Assembly: GCA_030145325.1 (NCBI GenBank)
Contig: JAQYVW010000032.1
Span: 1 to 33,882, forward strand
Direction: 5' to 3'
From: Desulfurivibrionaceae bacterium
GTDB taxonomy: Bacteria > Desulfobacterota > Desulfobulbia > Desulfobulbales > UBA5123
DNA length: 33,882 nt
The notes below the pieces were generated by a model. It saw only the letters and a list, made by a program, of their open reading frames with translations. It ran no database searches and had not been told where the DNA came from. A program made the position numbers and the translations under genes. This document shows, piece by piece, positions 15,469-24,047 of the stretch. The stretch's first letter is position 1; each line of letters starts with the position of its first letter.

Positions 15469-15497
15469 CCTCTCGGCAACCTGTCTGTGTGTGTATG

Positions 15498-15539
15498 ACG
15501 CCTTTTTCCTCCCCAAACGGAGTTAGAAAGGCGTTTTTT
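15498..15539 (+). terminator. Intrinsic terminator after bactofilin
   Basis: ACGCCTTT (15498-15505) pairs with AAAGGCGT (15527-15534) and is followed by a run of T. It lies 30 bases after the bactofilin stop. Confidence 0.75.
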
Positions 15540-15751
15540 AGTTTCATTACCCGCCACCTCTCAGCCACAAAAGGGTATCTTGCATAATTGGGATTTTCAT
15601 TCGAGATCGGGTGATGTAACTCCCTTGACGAGAATCGAAAGACAATTCTTCACGATTCCCATGAAAGAGTAGGTTATCTTAAAAAAACAGTCCCAAACCT
15701 TGGCATCACTGTTGTTATGAACAAGGTTCCATCTCCCCCGGAGAAATCAAG

Positions 15752-16600
15752 ATGCAGAAAGAATTAGCCGTTGCCCAGAAACTTTATAGCACCGTAGTGG
15801 AGTTCGTCGTTCAGTACAGCTTTCAGATCGTCGGCGCGATTATCATCCTGTTCCTGGGGATCAAGATTGCCAACTGGCTGGCACGGCTGGTGATCAACTT
15901 CGGCGATAAAAAGAAACTCGACCCCACCCTCACCAGTTTTTTGGGCAGCACGGTGCGCGTTGTCACCTTGGCCTTTGTTTGCATCATCGCCGTGGGCAAA
16001 TTCGGAATCTCGGTGGCACCCTTCATTGCCGCCTTAAGTGCCTTGGCCTTTGGCAGCAGCTTTGCCATCCAGGGACCACTATCAAACTATGGTGCCGGTC
16101 TTTCCATTATTGTCGGTCGCCCTTTTGTGGTCGGCGACACCATCACCGTCAAGGGAGTAACCGGCGTCATTGAGGAAATACGTCTCGCTTGCACCATCCT
16201 GGCCACCGAAGACGAAGAACAGATCACCATCCCCAACAAACACATTGTCGGAGAAATTATCCAAAACTCCTATGCCAACAAGGTGGTGGAAACATCGGTG
16301 GGGATCTCCTACGATGACGATCCCCGCACCGCGATCCAGGCCATTGAAACTGCTTTGGCTGGGATTGAGGAAATCTGCCAAGAGCCGCCGCCCCTGGTGG
16401 GCATAGAATCATTCGCCGATTCAGCCATCAGCATCGGTATCCGCTACTGGGTGCCTACCAAGAAATATTTCCATACCTTCTACCGTGGCAACCTAGCGGT
16501 GCATCAAGCCCTGGTCTCCGCAAAAATCGCCATCCCCTTTCCCCAGCATGATGTCCATCTTATTCCTGCCAGTGCACAGAAACCGGTCTTAGACGCCTAA
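15752..16600 (+). CDS. MscS-family mechanosensitive channel
   Basis: A 282-residue inner-membrane channel that opens under membrane tension to release solutes during hypo-osmotic shock. It has three hydrophobic segments: TM1 about 20-42, TM2 about 62-83 and TM3 about 88-118. The pore-lining TM3 is rich in Ala/Gly (FIAALSALAFGSSFAIQGPL) and is followed by the beta domain motif RPFVVGDTITVKGVTGVIEEI. A mixed alpha/beta C-terminal domain completes it. The size and layout match canonical E. coli MscS (286 residues). The gene stands alone, after the bactofilin terminator and before the MoxR operon. The start follows CCCGGAG with a spacing of about 10 bases. Confidence 0.93.
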   Translation: MQKELAVAQKLYSTVVEFVVQYSFQIVGAIIILFLGIKIANWLARLVINFGDKKKLDPTLTSFLGSTVRVVTLAFVCIIAVGKFGISVAPFIAALSALAFGSSFAIQGPLSNYGAGLSIIVGRPFVVGDTITVKGVTGVIEEIRLACTILATEDEEQITIPNKHIVGEIIQNSYANKVVETSVGISYDDDPRTAIQAIETALAGIEEICQEPPPLVGIESFADSAISIGIRYWVPTKKYFHTFYRGNLAVHQALVSAKIAIPFPQHDVHLIPASAQKPVLDA

Positions 16601-16780
16601 GAGTAGCGGGATATTTTTTTCATCTTCTCCGTACTACCATCCCAAATCCAGACTTGATATTTTTTACCAATTTTTCTGGAACTTTCTCGCTGCCCGGATG
16701 TCAAAAAAATGTAGCTTCACCCCTTCCCGACAAGACACTTTCCCTTTGATTTTTTTAAGAAAGCTTGCGATTTGGGACCG

Positions 16781-16809
16781 GTAACAATTAAAGTGGGCAA
16801 GCGTATAAT
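16781..16809 (+). promoter_or_regulatory. Likely sigma70-type promoter for the MoxR/Bat operon
   Basis: GTAACA (16781-16786) and a perfect TATAAT (16804-16809) are separated by 17 bases. Transcription would start near 16816, which argues for the ATG at 16846 rather than the TTG at 16816 as the moxR start. Confidence 0.45.
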
Positions 16810-16845
16810 CACCCTTTGAACTCATCTCAAACAAATTTGGCAGCT

Positions 16846-17808
16846 ATGGACAATCACGAACTCTTCGAACAACAACGGCAATGGCTGGAAAGCCAGATTA
16901 TCGGTCAGGAACAACTGATCCAACGAATTCTCATCGCCCTCTTGGCAGATGGCCATCTCTTGGTGGAAGGCGCGCCTGGCCTGGCCAAAACCAAGGCGAT
17001 CAAGAGCCTGGCGCAAACCATTGCCGGTGATTTCCACCGCATTCAATTTACCCCGGATCTGCTGCCTGGGGACGTAACCGGCACTGATATCTACCGACCG
17101 GAAGATGGCTCATTTACCTTTCAACGCGGCCCCATTTTTCATAATCTGGTCCTCGCCGACGAAATCAACCGCGCCCCGGCCAAGGTGCAGTCAGCCCTCC
17201 TTGAGGCCATGGCTGAACGGCAGGTCAGTGTCGGGCAAGAAACTTACCCGCTGCCGGAACTTTTCCTGGTCATGGCCACCCAGAACCCCATTGAACAGGA
17301 AGGCACTTACCCTCTCCCCGAGGCCCAACTAGACCGTTTTCTGATGCATGTTACGGTTGACTACCCTGATCTGGCAGCAGAACGACAGATCCTCTCCCTG
17401 GCCCGCAACGAAGCAGGCGCCCAGGGAGGAAATCCCCCCCCGCAGATCCTCGGCCTGGAAGAAATTCGAGGTGCCCGGCAAGGGGTTCTTAATATTCATA
17501 TGGCCGCCAATGTGGAAGAGTATATTGTCCAATTGATCATGGCCACCAGGACACCGCAGAACTATTCTCAACAGCTGGCTGGCTGGATCGAATATGGCGG
17601 CAGCCCCCGCGCTACCATTGCCCTTGATCGCTGTTCCCGCGCCCTGGCATGGCTCAGGGGACGTGATTTCGTTATCCCCGATGATGTCCAGGCCGTGGTT
17701 CACGATATCCTTCGCCACCGCTTAATCTTAAGCTTCGAAGCCGAAGCCAATGGGGTCAGCAAGGATCAGGTGATCGACGCCTTGTTACATCAGGTGCCGG
17801 TGATATAA
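16846..17808 (+). CDS. MoxR-family AAA+ ATPase
   Basis: A 320-residue AAA+ ATPase of the MoxR group, chaperone-like enzymes that act with VWA proteins to mature or insert target complexes. The Walker A motif is GAPGLAKT (42-49), with the Ala typical of MoxR in place of the usual Gly. Walker B is VLADEINRAP (about 102-111), and sensor 1 is ATQNP (144-148). The C-terminal lid has the SPRATIALDR motif (about 252-261). It is first in a six-gene unit and is probably partnered with the two VWA proteins downstream. The ATG at 16846 has no strong ribosome binding site; an in-frame TTG at 16816 would coincide with the predicted transcription start. Confidence 0.92.
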   Translation: MDNHELFEQQRQWLESQIIGQEQLIQRILIALLADGHLLVEGAPGLAKTKAIKSLAQTIAGDFHRIQFTPDLLPGDVTGTDIYRPEDGSFTFQRGPIFHNLVLADEINRAPAKVQSALLEAMAERQVSVGQETYPLPELFLVMATQNPIEQEGTYPLPEAQLDRFLMHVTVDYPDLAAERQILSLARNEAGAQGGNPPPQILGLEEIRGARQGVLNIHMAANVEEYIVQLIMATRTPQNYSQQLAGWIEYGGSPRATIALDRCSRALAWLRGRDFVIPDDVQAVVHDILRHRLILSFEAEANGVSKDQVIDALLHQVPVI

Positions 17809-17917
17809 AGGGTTCCAGCAAGATTACTTCGGTTCAAGCTCGAGGTTAATCATGATCTCAAGCAGCCCCACGAGCCCCACTAAAATCCGCAAATTTTACT
17901 ATAACAAGAAAGCATAA

Positions 17918-18853
17918 ATGGCTGATCGAACCTCATTTTTACCCATGCCCAGCGGAGCGTACAGCGATCTGGCAGAGCTAGTGCAATTACGCCACGGGGC
18001 ACGGGATCTTAAACTCAAAAAACAGCGTAAAACCTTCAGTCCGCTGATCGGCCCCCACCAAAGCCGTTTTCGCGGCCGGGGCATTGAATTTGATGAGGTC
18101 CGTGCCTATCAGGCGGGTGACGATGTCCGCAATATCGACTGGCGAGTAACGGCCAGATCGGGGCGCCCGCACACCAAGCTCTTCCACGAAGAACGGGAAC
18201 GACCGGTACTGCTGCTGGTTGACCAGGGGCTACCGATGTTTTTCGGCAGCAAGGGGTGCTTCAAATCTGTGATGGCAGCCCATGTCGCCGCCCTCCTGGC
18301 CTGGGCCGCCTTGCAACAAAACGACCGGGTGGGGGGATTGGTTTTCTGCGGGGCGGAACGATCGGAAATTAGGCCCAAGAGAAACTCCAAAACCGTTTTA
18401 CGTTTATTGCGCGATATTGATGCCTTTAATCGCCGCCTGCACCGGCAGTTGCCATCAGCAGAGGTAGGACTCTGCGAATCCCTGGAAGAATTGCGGCGAA
18501 TCACCCGCCCCGGCTCGAACATCTTTATCGTCAGTGATTTCCGCAACTGCCATGGCGACGGTAAAAAACACCTGCATCAGTTAAGTCGCCACAACGATAT
18601 TGTCGCGGTACAGATCTACGACCCCCTGGAACAACACCTGCCGCCGTCAGGCGCCTATAGTGTCACCGATGGCAGCCGCCGCGCCCATCTTTTCACCGGC
18701 GATAGCCGTTTGCGGAACCGCTACCAACAAAACTTTGTCAAAAAAACCGAGGCTCTCCGGCAACTGATGGGACCAATGGGTATTCCGCTCTTGCAGGTCT
18801 CAACCCAGGACTCACCTCTCAATTATTTTAGAAACCTGCTTGGCAAACGATGA
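17918..18853 (+). CDS. DUF58 protein of the MoxR/Bat operon
   Basis: A 311-residue protein of the DUF58 family, which nearly always follows moxR. The family signature is present: RGIEFDEVRAYQAGDDVRNI and IDWRVTARSGRPHTKLFHEE (about 48-90), followed by a VWA-like alpha/beta fold. In that fold LLLVDQG replaces the metal-binding DxSxS, so a functional MIDAS metal site is unlikely. No membrane segments are seen. It lies 109 bases after moxR and overlaps the start of the DUF4381 gene by four bases. Its biochemical role is not established in any system I know of. Membership in the complex is inferred from the conserved gene order. Confidence 0.9.
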   Translation: MADRTSFLPMPSGAYSDLAELVQLRHGARDLKLKKQRKTFSPLIGPHQSRFRGRGIEFDEVRAYQAGDDVRNIDWRVTARSGRPHTKLFHEERERPVLLLVDQGLPMFFGSKGCFKSVMAAHVAALLAWAALQQNDRVGGLVFCGAERSEIRPKRNSKTVLRLLRDIDAFNRRLHRQLPSAEVGLCESLEELRRITRPGSNIFIVSDFRNCHGDGKKHLHQLSRHNDIVAVQIYDPLEQHLPPSGAYSVTDGSRRAHLFTGDSRLRNRYQQNFVKKTEALRQLMGPMGIPLLQVSTQDSPLNYFRNLLGKR

Positions 18854-19326
18854 ACCAGATCAACGCCCCCCTTGCCCAACTGAAAGATATTCACCTCCCT
18901 CCGCCGGTGAGCTGGTGGCCACCGGCCCCAGGCTGGTGGCTGATTGGAATTTGCCTCCTGGGAATAATCTTCGGCGGCGGTTATCTACTGTGGAAACTAT
19001 TCCGCCGTGGCCAATACCGTCGCGAAGCCTTGGCGACCTTGCGCCAACTGCAACACACCCATCAAGGCCAGGAACAGATTCTTCTCGCCGAGGTTTCCCG
19101 ACTGCTTCGCCAGGTTGCCATCTGCCAATATGGCCGCCAAGAGGTGGCAGCGCTGAACAGTACAAACTGGCTGGAGTTTCTTGACCGCACTGGCAAGACA
19201 GATCAATTCAGTCAGGGCGCGGGTAAGGTTTTGGGGGCGATGCTCTATCAACCAACGGCTGCAATCGAGACTGAGCCACTGTGCCAAGTGGCCAAAGCGT
19301 GGATCAAGGGGCATCGCCAATGTTGA
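18850..19326 (+). CDS. DUF4381 membrane protein
   Basis: A 158-residue protein typical of DUF4381 in MoxR/VWA operons. A short Pro/Trp-rich periplasmic N-terminus (DIHLPPPVSWWPPAPGWW, about 14-31) precedes one membrane helix (about 31-53). A cytoplasmic helical domain (about 54-158) with several Arg-rich and Leu-rich segments follows. It overlaps DUF58 by four bases and the next VWA gene by seven, which implies translational coupling throughout. It has no catalytic motif. It probably bridges the membrane VWA proteins and the cytoplasmic ATPase, which is an inference from topology and gene order. Confidence 0.85.
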   Translation: MNQINAPLAQLKDIHLPPPVSWWPPAPGWWLIGICLLGIIFGGGYLLWKLFRRGQYRREALATLRQLQHTHQGQEQILLAEVSRLLRQVAICQYGRQEVAALNSTNWLEFLDRTGKTDQFSQGAGKVLGAMLYQPTAAIETEPLCQVAKAWIKGHRQC

Positions 19327-20333
19327 CCTTACACTGGCCCTGGATTTTTCTCCTCCTCCCCCTCCCCTGGCTGGTTTATAAAGCGGCCCCCAAGGCGGTA
19401 AAGGAAGAGACGCCGTTATTCGTACCGTTTTATAATGACCTGGAAGAGGTGGTACAGCAGTGGCCTACCTCATCCCGCCGCCGTCTGGCGACAATTTTTC
19501 TGCTCTCAGCCATCTGGCTACTCTTACTCCTTGCCGGCAGTCGTCCGCAATGGATCGGCGACCCAGTGGCCCTGCCGGTGAGTGGTCGCGACCTGATGCT
19601 GGCCGTGGATATCTCCGGCAGCATGGCCTTGGAAGACATGGTGGTCAACGGTGTGCCGGTGGCCAGAATCTTCATGGTCAAAAGGGTGGTTAATGAATTT
19701 ATTACCCGCCGCCAGGGGGATCGGATCGGCTTGCTGCTCTTTGGCACCGAGCCATATATTCAAGCCCCACTAACCTTTGACCGCAAAACAGTGAAGACCC
19801 TGTTTAACGAAGCGCAACTGGGTTTTGCCGGCAAGCAAACCTCCATCGGTGACGCCATCGGCCTGGCTATCAAACGATTAAAGGAACGACCAGCCGCAAG
19901 CCGAGTCCTGATCCTCTTAACCGACGGGATGAATACCGCTGGCAAGGTTCAACCACTGCAAGCCGCTAAACTTGCCGCCCAAACGGGAGTGAAGATCTAC
20001 ACCATCGGCGTGGGGGCAGACGAGATGGTGGTTCGCTCCCTTTTCGGCTCCCGCCGGGTTAACCCGTCGGCGGATCTTGATGAGGAAACACTGCAGAAAA
20101 TAGCTGATTTAACTAAAGGTCGCTATTTTCGAGCCAGAAACCACGATGAGCTTGAAGAAATCTACCAACTCATCGACAAATTAGAACCGGTAAGCCAGGA
20201 AGGGGTGGAATATCGTCCGATCAAGGCTCTATTTTACTGGCCCTTAGCCATGGCGCTGGGGGCAAGTTTTCTTTTTGCCCTGACTCCACTACTAACGTCC
20301 CTCATTCACAAAACCAGAAGCAAGCGGGCTTAA
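19320..20333 (+). CDS. VWA-domain membrane protein (BatA-like)
   Basis: A 337-residue inner-membrane protein with a von Willebrand A domain. Hydrophobic segments flank the domain: two near the N-terminus (about 8-20 and 57-73) and one at the C-terminus (about 310-332). The metal-ion adhesion site is complete: D97-x-S99-x-S101 in DISGSMALED, a Thr in the LTFDRKTVKT region, and Asp in LLTDGMN. The start at 19320 is chosen because AAGGGG precedes it and the first membrane segment follows directly; a longer frame from 19281 overlaps DUF4381 further and is less likely. Length and layout match BatA of the Bacteroides aerotolerance operon. Confidence 0.9.
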   Translation: MLTLHWPWIFLLLPLPWLVYKAAPKAVKEETPLFVPFYNDLEEVVQQWPTSSRRRLATIFLLSAIWLLLLLAGSRPQWIGDPVALPVSGRDLMLAVDISGSMALEDMVVNGVPVARIFMVKRVVNEFITRRQGDRIGLLLFGTEPYIQAPLTFDRKTVKTLFNEAQLGFAGKQTSIGDAIGLAIKRLKERPAASRVLILLTDGMNTAGKVQPLQAAKLAAQTGVKIYTIGVGADEMVVRSLFGSRRVNPSADLDEETLQKIADLTKGRYFRARNHDELEEIYQLIDKLEPVSQEGVEYRPIKALFYWPLAMALGASFLFALTPLLTSLIHKTRSKRA

Positions 20334-20334
20334 T

Positions 20335-22185
20335 GTGAACAACTTCGACCTCAGTCAATTTCATTTTATTCGCCCCCTCTGGCTTTGGGGCTGTCTGCCT
20401 GCCCTACTCCTTTGCTACCTGCTTTGGCGGCAAAAGGGCCAAGCAGGCCGTTGGCAGCGCGCCATCGATATGACTCTGCTCCCACATCTCTTGGATAATG
20501 CTACGGGGGGGAGCAAACGCTGGCCGCTATTCCCCCTGCTCATGGCCTGGCTCCTTGCCTGCTTCGCCATTGCCGGGCCAGTATGGGAGAAATTGCCCCA
20601 GCCAGTACGGCAAAAAGTAGACGCCTTGGTGATTATCCAGGATCTCTCCCTCTCCCTCTATGCCCAGGATCTTGCCCCCAACCGACTAACCCGTGCCCTG
20701 CACAAACTTGGCGACATCCTGCACAGCCGTAAGGAAGGAACCACCGGCCTGGTTGTCTATTCTGGTGACGCCTATGTGGTGGCGCCCCTCACCGATGACA
20801 CCAGAACCATCGACGGGATGCTTTCGGCCCTCTCCCCGGAAATCATGCCCAGTTACGGCAGCAATTCCGTGGCGGCAGTGAAAAAAGCCCTGCAACTCTT
20901 GAAGGATACCGCGGTCAGGCAAGGTCGGCTGCTGTTGATCAGCGATGAGATCAGCGCCACGGATCTGGAAGAGATCACGGATCTGATCGGCCACAGTAAA
21001 CATACCCTTTCCGTGCTGGGCGTCGGCACTGCTGCCGGAGGGCCAATCCCCAAAGAGGACGGTGGCTTTTTTAAAGATAATGACGGCAAGATCATCGTTC
21101 CCAAAATGAACCGCCCCCTGCTCCAAGAACTGGCTGCCCGTAACCATGGTCGTTACAGTGATATCCAGTTAACCGATCAGGACATCAACTACCTCTTGGC
21201 CGCCACCCCCATCCTGCCCAGGGAAGAAAATTACCGCCAGGTTAAGCGCGAATTCGACCAGTGGCGTGAACAAGGAGGCTGGCTGGTGCTGTTGATCTTG
21301 CCCTTGGCCTTACTCTCCTTCCGCCGGGGCTGGCTCATCTCTCTCATCCTGCTTCTGTCCCTCTGGAACACCGATAGCCAGGCGATGAACTGGCACGACC
21401 TCTGGCAACGACCAGACCAACAGGCGGCGGCGGCCATGGCCCAAAACAACCCTAAGAAAGCCGCCGCGTTGTTTAAAACCACGCCATGGAAAGGGGCCGC
21501 TCAGTACCGAGCCGGAGATTACAAGGGGGCCGCGCAAACCCTCAGCAAGGCCGAAAGCGCATCTGCCCATTACAACTTAGGCAATGCCCTAGCTAAAGCT
21601 GGCAACTTACAAGAAGCCATCACCGCCTACGAGCAAGCATTGAAAATAAATCCGGAAATGGCGGATGCCCAGTCCAACCAACAATTGGTAAAGAAACTTT
21701 TGGAAGAACAACAACAAAAGCAGGATCAGAAAGACCAGCAAGACCAGGATGGCAAGACAAAGAAAGACGGCAAAGATCAGGACAAAAAGCAGAGCTCAAA
21801 AAAGGATCAGCCTCAAAAGGGCGCCGATGAGCAAAACGATAAAAAATCGTCAGCGCAAAAAAACGAGCCAAATTCTGCCAAAGATAGCGACAAGAAAAAA
21901 CAACAATCTGAACCCGCAGCGAAACAGGACCCCTCCAAGCAGAATAAAGATAAAAAAGCTGGCCAAGATTCAACAGAGCAAGGCAAACCTGACTCACCGC
22001 CTAAGCCACTGTCTCCCGCCAGCAACGACGATAAATCTTTGACCGCCGAGCAGCAACAAGCTCTACAGCAATGGCTGCGGCAGGTTCCCGACAACCCCGG
22101 TGGCCTGTTGAAACGAAAATTCGAGTATGAGTATTCCAATAACCAAGGAAAACAAAATAAAAGCCAAAAGGGGAAGATCTGGTAG
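20335..22185 (+). CDS. VWA-TPR fusion protein (BatB plus BatC-like)
   Basis: A 616-residue protein. Two membrane segments (about 12-31 and 65-82) precede a VWA domain (about 95-290) with MIDAS residues D103, S105 and S107 in QDLSLSLYAQD. Another membrane segment pair lies at about 305-350. Residues about 375-445 hold TPR-like helices (HYNLGNALAKAGNLQEAITA, EQALKINP), then a long Lys/Gln/Asp/Ser-rich stretch (about 458-575) and a short globular tail. In Bacteroidetes BatB (VWA) and BatC (TPR) are separate genes; here they are one. The GTG start lies one base after the upstream stop. The periplasmic TPR and charged tail probably recruit partner proteins. Confidence 0.87.
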   Translation: MNNFDLSQFHFIRPLWLWGCLPALLLCYLLWRQKGQAGRWQRAIDMTLLPHLLDNATGGSKRWPLFPLLMAWLLACFAIAGPVWEKLPQPVRQKVDALVIIQDLSLSLYAQDLAPNRLTRALHKLGDILHSRKEGTTGLVVYSGDAYVVAPLTDDTRTIDGMLSALSPEIMPSYGSNSVAAVKKALQLLKDTAVRQGRLLLISDEISATDLEEITDLIGHSKHTLSVLGVGTAAGGPIPKEDGGFFKDNDGKIIVPKMNRPLLQELAARNHGRYSDIQLTDQDINYLLAATPILPREENYRQVKREFDQWREQGGWLVLLILPLALLSFRRGWLISLILLLSLWNTDSQAMNWHDLWQRPDQQAAAAMAQNNPKKAAALFKTTPWKGAAQYRAGDYKGAAQTLSKAESASAHYNLGNALAKAGNLQEAITAYEQALKINPEMADAQSNQQLVKKLLEEQQQKQDQKDQQDQDGKTKKDGKDQDKKQSSKKDQPQKGADEQNDKKSSAQKNEPNSAKDSDKKKQQSEPAAKQDPSKQNKDKKAGQDSTEQGKPDSPPKPLSPASNDDKSLTAEQQQALQQWLRQVPDNPGGLLKRKFEYEYSNNQGKQNKSQKGKIW

Positions 22186-22187
22186 CC

Positions 22188-23918
22188 ATGAAGTGTAAAG
22201 GAATTTTTCAGATAATCGCCGCATCCCTGTTCATCGCCCTTTTTTCCTCCCTGGCCCTAGCCAAGGTCGTGGCCCAGGTTGATCGCACCCGTCTGGCCAT
22301 GGACGAAACCCTAACCCTGACTATCACCAAAGACAGCAACTCCTTCTTTTCCTCCGATCCGGATTTAAGCCCGTTAACGAAAGATTTCACCTTGCTGGGG
22401 CAAAGCCAGAGCAGCAATACCCAATATATTAATGGCACCAAGACCGCCTCTGTCACCTGGACAGTGGCATTGGCCCCCAAACACACCGGGGGGGTGGTTC
22501 TGCCGTCGCTGACGGTTGACAAGGAACGAACCCAGCCCATCAGCATGCAAATAGTACAAGCCGCCCCCCCCCTAAACAGGGACGATGGCGCGCCCATCTT
22601 CGTGGAATCCTCCCTCGATTGCCAGTCAGTGCTTGTGCAGTCGCAATTGATTTTAACGGTAAGAATCTACTGGGCGGTACAGGCGCAAATCAATGACCCC
22701 GGCGATCCGGTTTTAGAAGATGCCTTGCTTCAGAAACTAGGCGACGCCACCTTCAAAAAAGATATCAATGGTCAGCAATATTCGGTTTTTGAACGAAGGT
22801 ACGCCATCTTTCCGCAAAAGAGCGGGGTGCTAAAGATCCCGTCCATCACCGTGGATGCAATGCTGCCCATGCCCCGCCGTCGCAACTTCTACGACCCCTT
22901 CGGCAACCAAGGCAAAAGGATAAAACTACGCAGCAACAGCGCCCAGGTTACGGTCATGGAAAAACCACCCTCCTACCCTGCCCAAGCCGCCTGGCTACCG
23001 GCAGACAACCTGACCGTAAAGGTTCAATGGAGCCAAGAGCCGCAAGACCTTAAGGTCGGCGAATCCACCACCATCACCATCACCACCACCGCGCAGGGAT
23101 TGATGGCAGCGCAGTTGCCACCAATAGCCATTGCCGAAGTAAACAAGATCAAGCTCTACCAGAACAAAGCGGAGAATGCGGATAACAAGGACGCAGGAGG
23201 GATTACCGGGGTCAGAAAAGAGACCATTGCCCTGATCCCCACCCAGGCGGGTGAAATCCAGTTGCCGGAAATCCGCATCCCCTGGTGGGACAAGCAGCAA
23301 CAAAAGGTGCGCTATGCCATCAGCCCGGCAACTAGGCTGGCCATTCACGGCACTGGGGCGGCACGAAATAATTCCCCCCCCGCCCTGGCAAAACCGCAAG
23401 CACCGTTGCTAGCTGCCAACAACCAAGATATCGCCCCAGTTGGCCCCCAAGCCGCGCCTCTTTTCTGGGTAATCCTCTGCGGTAGCTTGGCCATTGCCTG
23501 GTTAACCACCACTTTATTTCTCATCCGCACCAGAAAACGCATCGCTGGCCTGAACGCAACAGCCCCGCTAACGCAGCTGGACAGCGGCAACAAAGCCGCC
23601 ATTGGTGGTGAAGAAGCTTACCAACAACTAAAAAACGCCTGTCAGGCCAACAACGGCACTGCCGCCAAAGCAGCATTCATGGCCTGGACCAAAGCAGCAG
23701 GGCCACAACCAAGACTTTACGCAGAAACCGACCTAAAAAGGATTGATGATGAGCTTGCGCCCCTGCTTGCTGAACTAGATCGTTACCTTTACGGACGGCA
23801 AGGGACAGAACAATGGCACGGTGACAAGCTCTGGGATCTGGTGCGCAAACGGAGAAGTGCTGACAAGAAGAACGGCAAGAAAAAAAAGGCGGCGTTACCA
23901 TCCTTGTTTAACAATTAA
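22188..23918 (+). CDS. BatD-family protein
   Basis: A 576-residue protein with a signal peptide (about 1-25, ending SSLALA/KV), a large periplasmic region of beta-sandwich repeats and one C-terminal membrane helix (about 422-445). A cytoplasmic tail with Lys-rich end follows. Segments such as VAQVDRTRLAMDETLTLTI near the N-terminus and SQEPQDLKVGESTTITITT (about 280-298) match the repeat style of the BatD family, as does LIPTQAGEIQLPEIRIPWWD. The gene starts two bases after the upstream stop and is last in the operon, before the terminator at 23973. BatD is required for aerotolerance in Bacteroides, but its molecular role is not settled. Confidence 0.9.
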   Translation: MKCKGIFQIIAASLFIALFSSLALAKVVAQVDRTRLAMDETLTLTITKDSNSFFSSDPDLSPLTKDFTLLGQSQSSNTQYINGTKTASVTWTVALAPKHTGGVVLPSLTVDKERTQPISMQIVQAAPPLNRDDGAPIFVESSLDCQSVLVQSQLILTVRIYWAVQAQINDPGDPVLEDALLQKLGDATFKKDINGQQYSVFERRYAIFPQKSGVLKIPSITVDAMLPMPRRRNFYDPFGNQGKRIKLRSNSAQVTVMEKPPSYPAQAAWLPADNLTVKVQWSQEPQDLKVGESTTITITTTAQGLMAAQLPPIAIAEVNKIKLYQNKAENADNKDAGGITGVRKETIALIPTQAGEIQLPEIRIPWWDKQQQKVRYAISPATRLAIHGTGAARNNSPPALAKPQAPLLAANNQDIAPVGPQAAPLFWVILCGSLAIAWLTTTLFLIRTRKRIAGLNATAPLTQLDSGNKAAIGGEEAYQQLKNACQANNGTAAKAAFMAWTKAAGPQPRLYAETDLKRIDDELAPLLAELDRYLYGRQGTEQWHGDKLWDLVRKRRSADKKNGKKKKAALPSLFNN

Positions 23919-23972
23919 AGAGGTAAAACTACCTTTCTTTGCCTAGACAGAAGCCACTTTTCTAACCATAAA

Positions 23973-24012
23973 AAAAGAGGGAGCGAACCTTCCGGCCCAA
24001 ACTCCCTCTTTT
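23973..24012. terminator. Bidirectional terminator between batD-like gene and acs
   Basis: AAAAGAGGGAG (23973-23983) pairs exactly with CTCCCTCTTTT (24002-24012). Runs of A on the left and T on the right would make it work in both directions. It separates the convergent Bat operon and acs. Confidence 0.8.
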
Positions 24013-24047
24013 CACCAGCGACTGACTGTATTTACGACTAATCCTTC

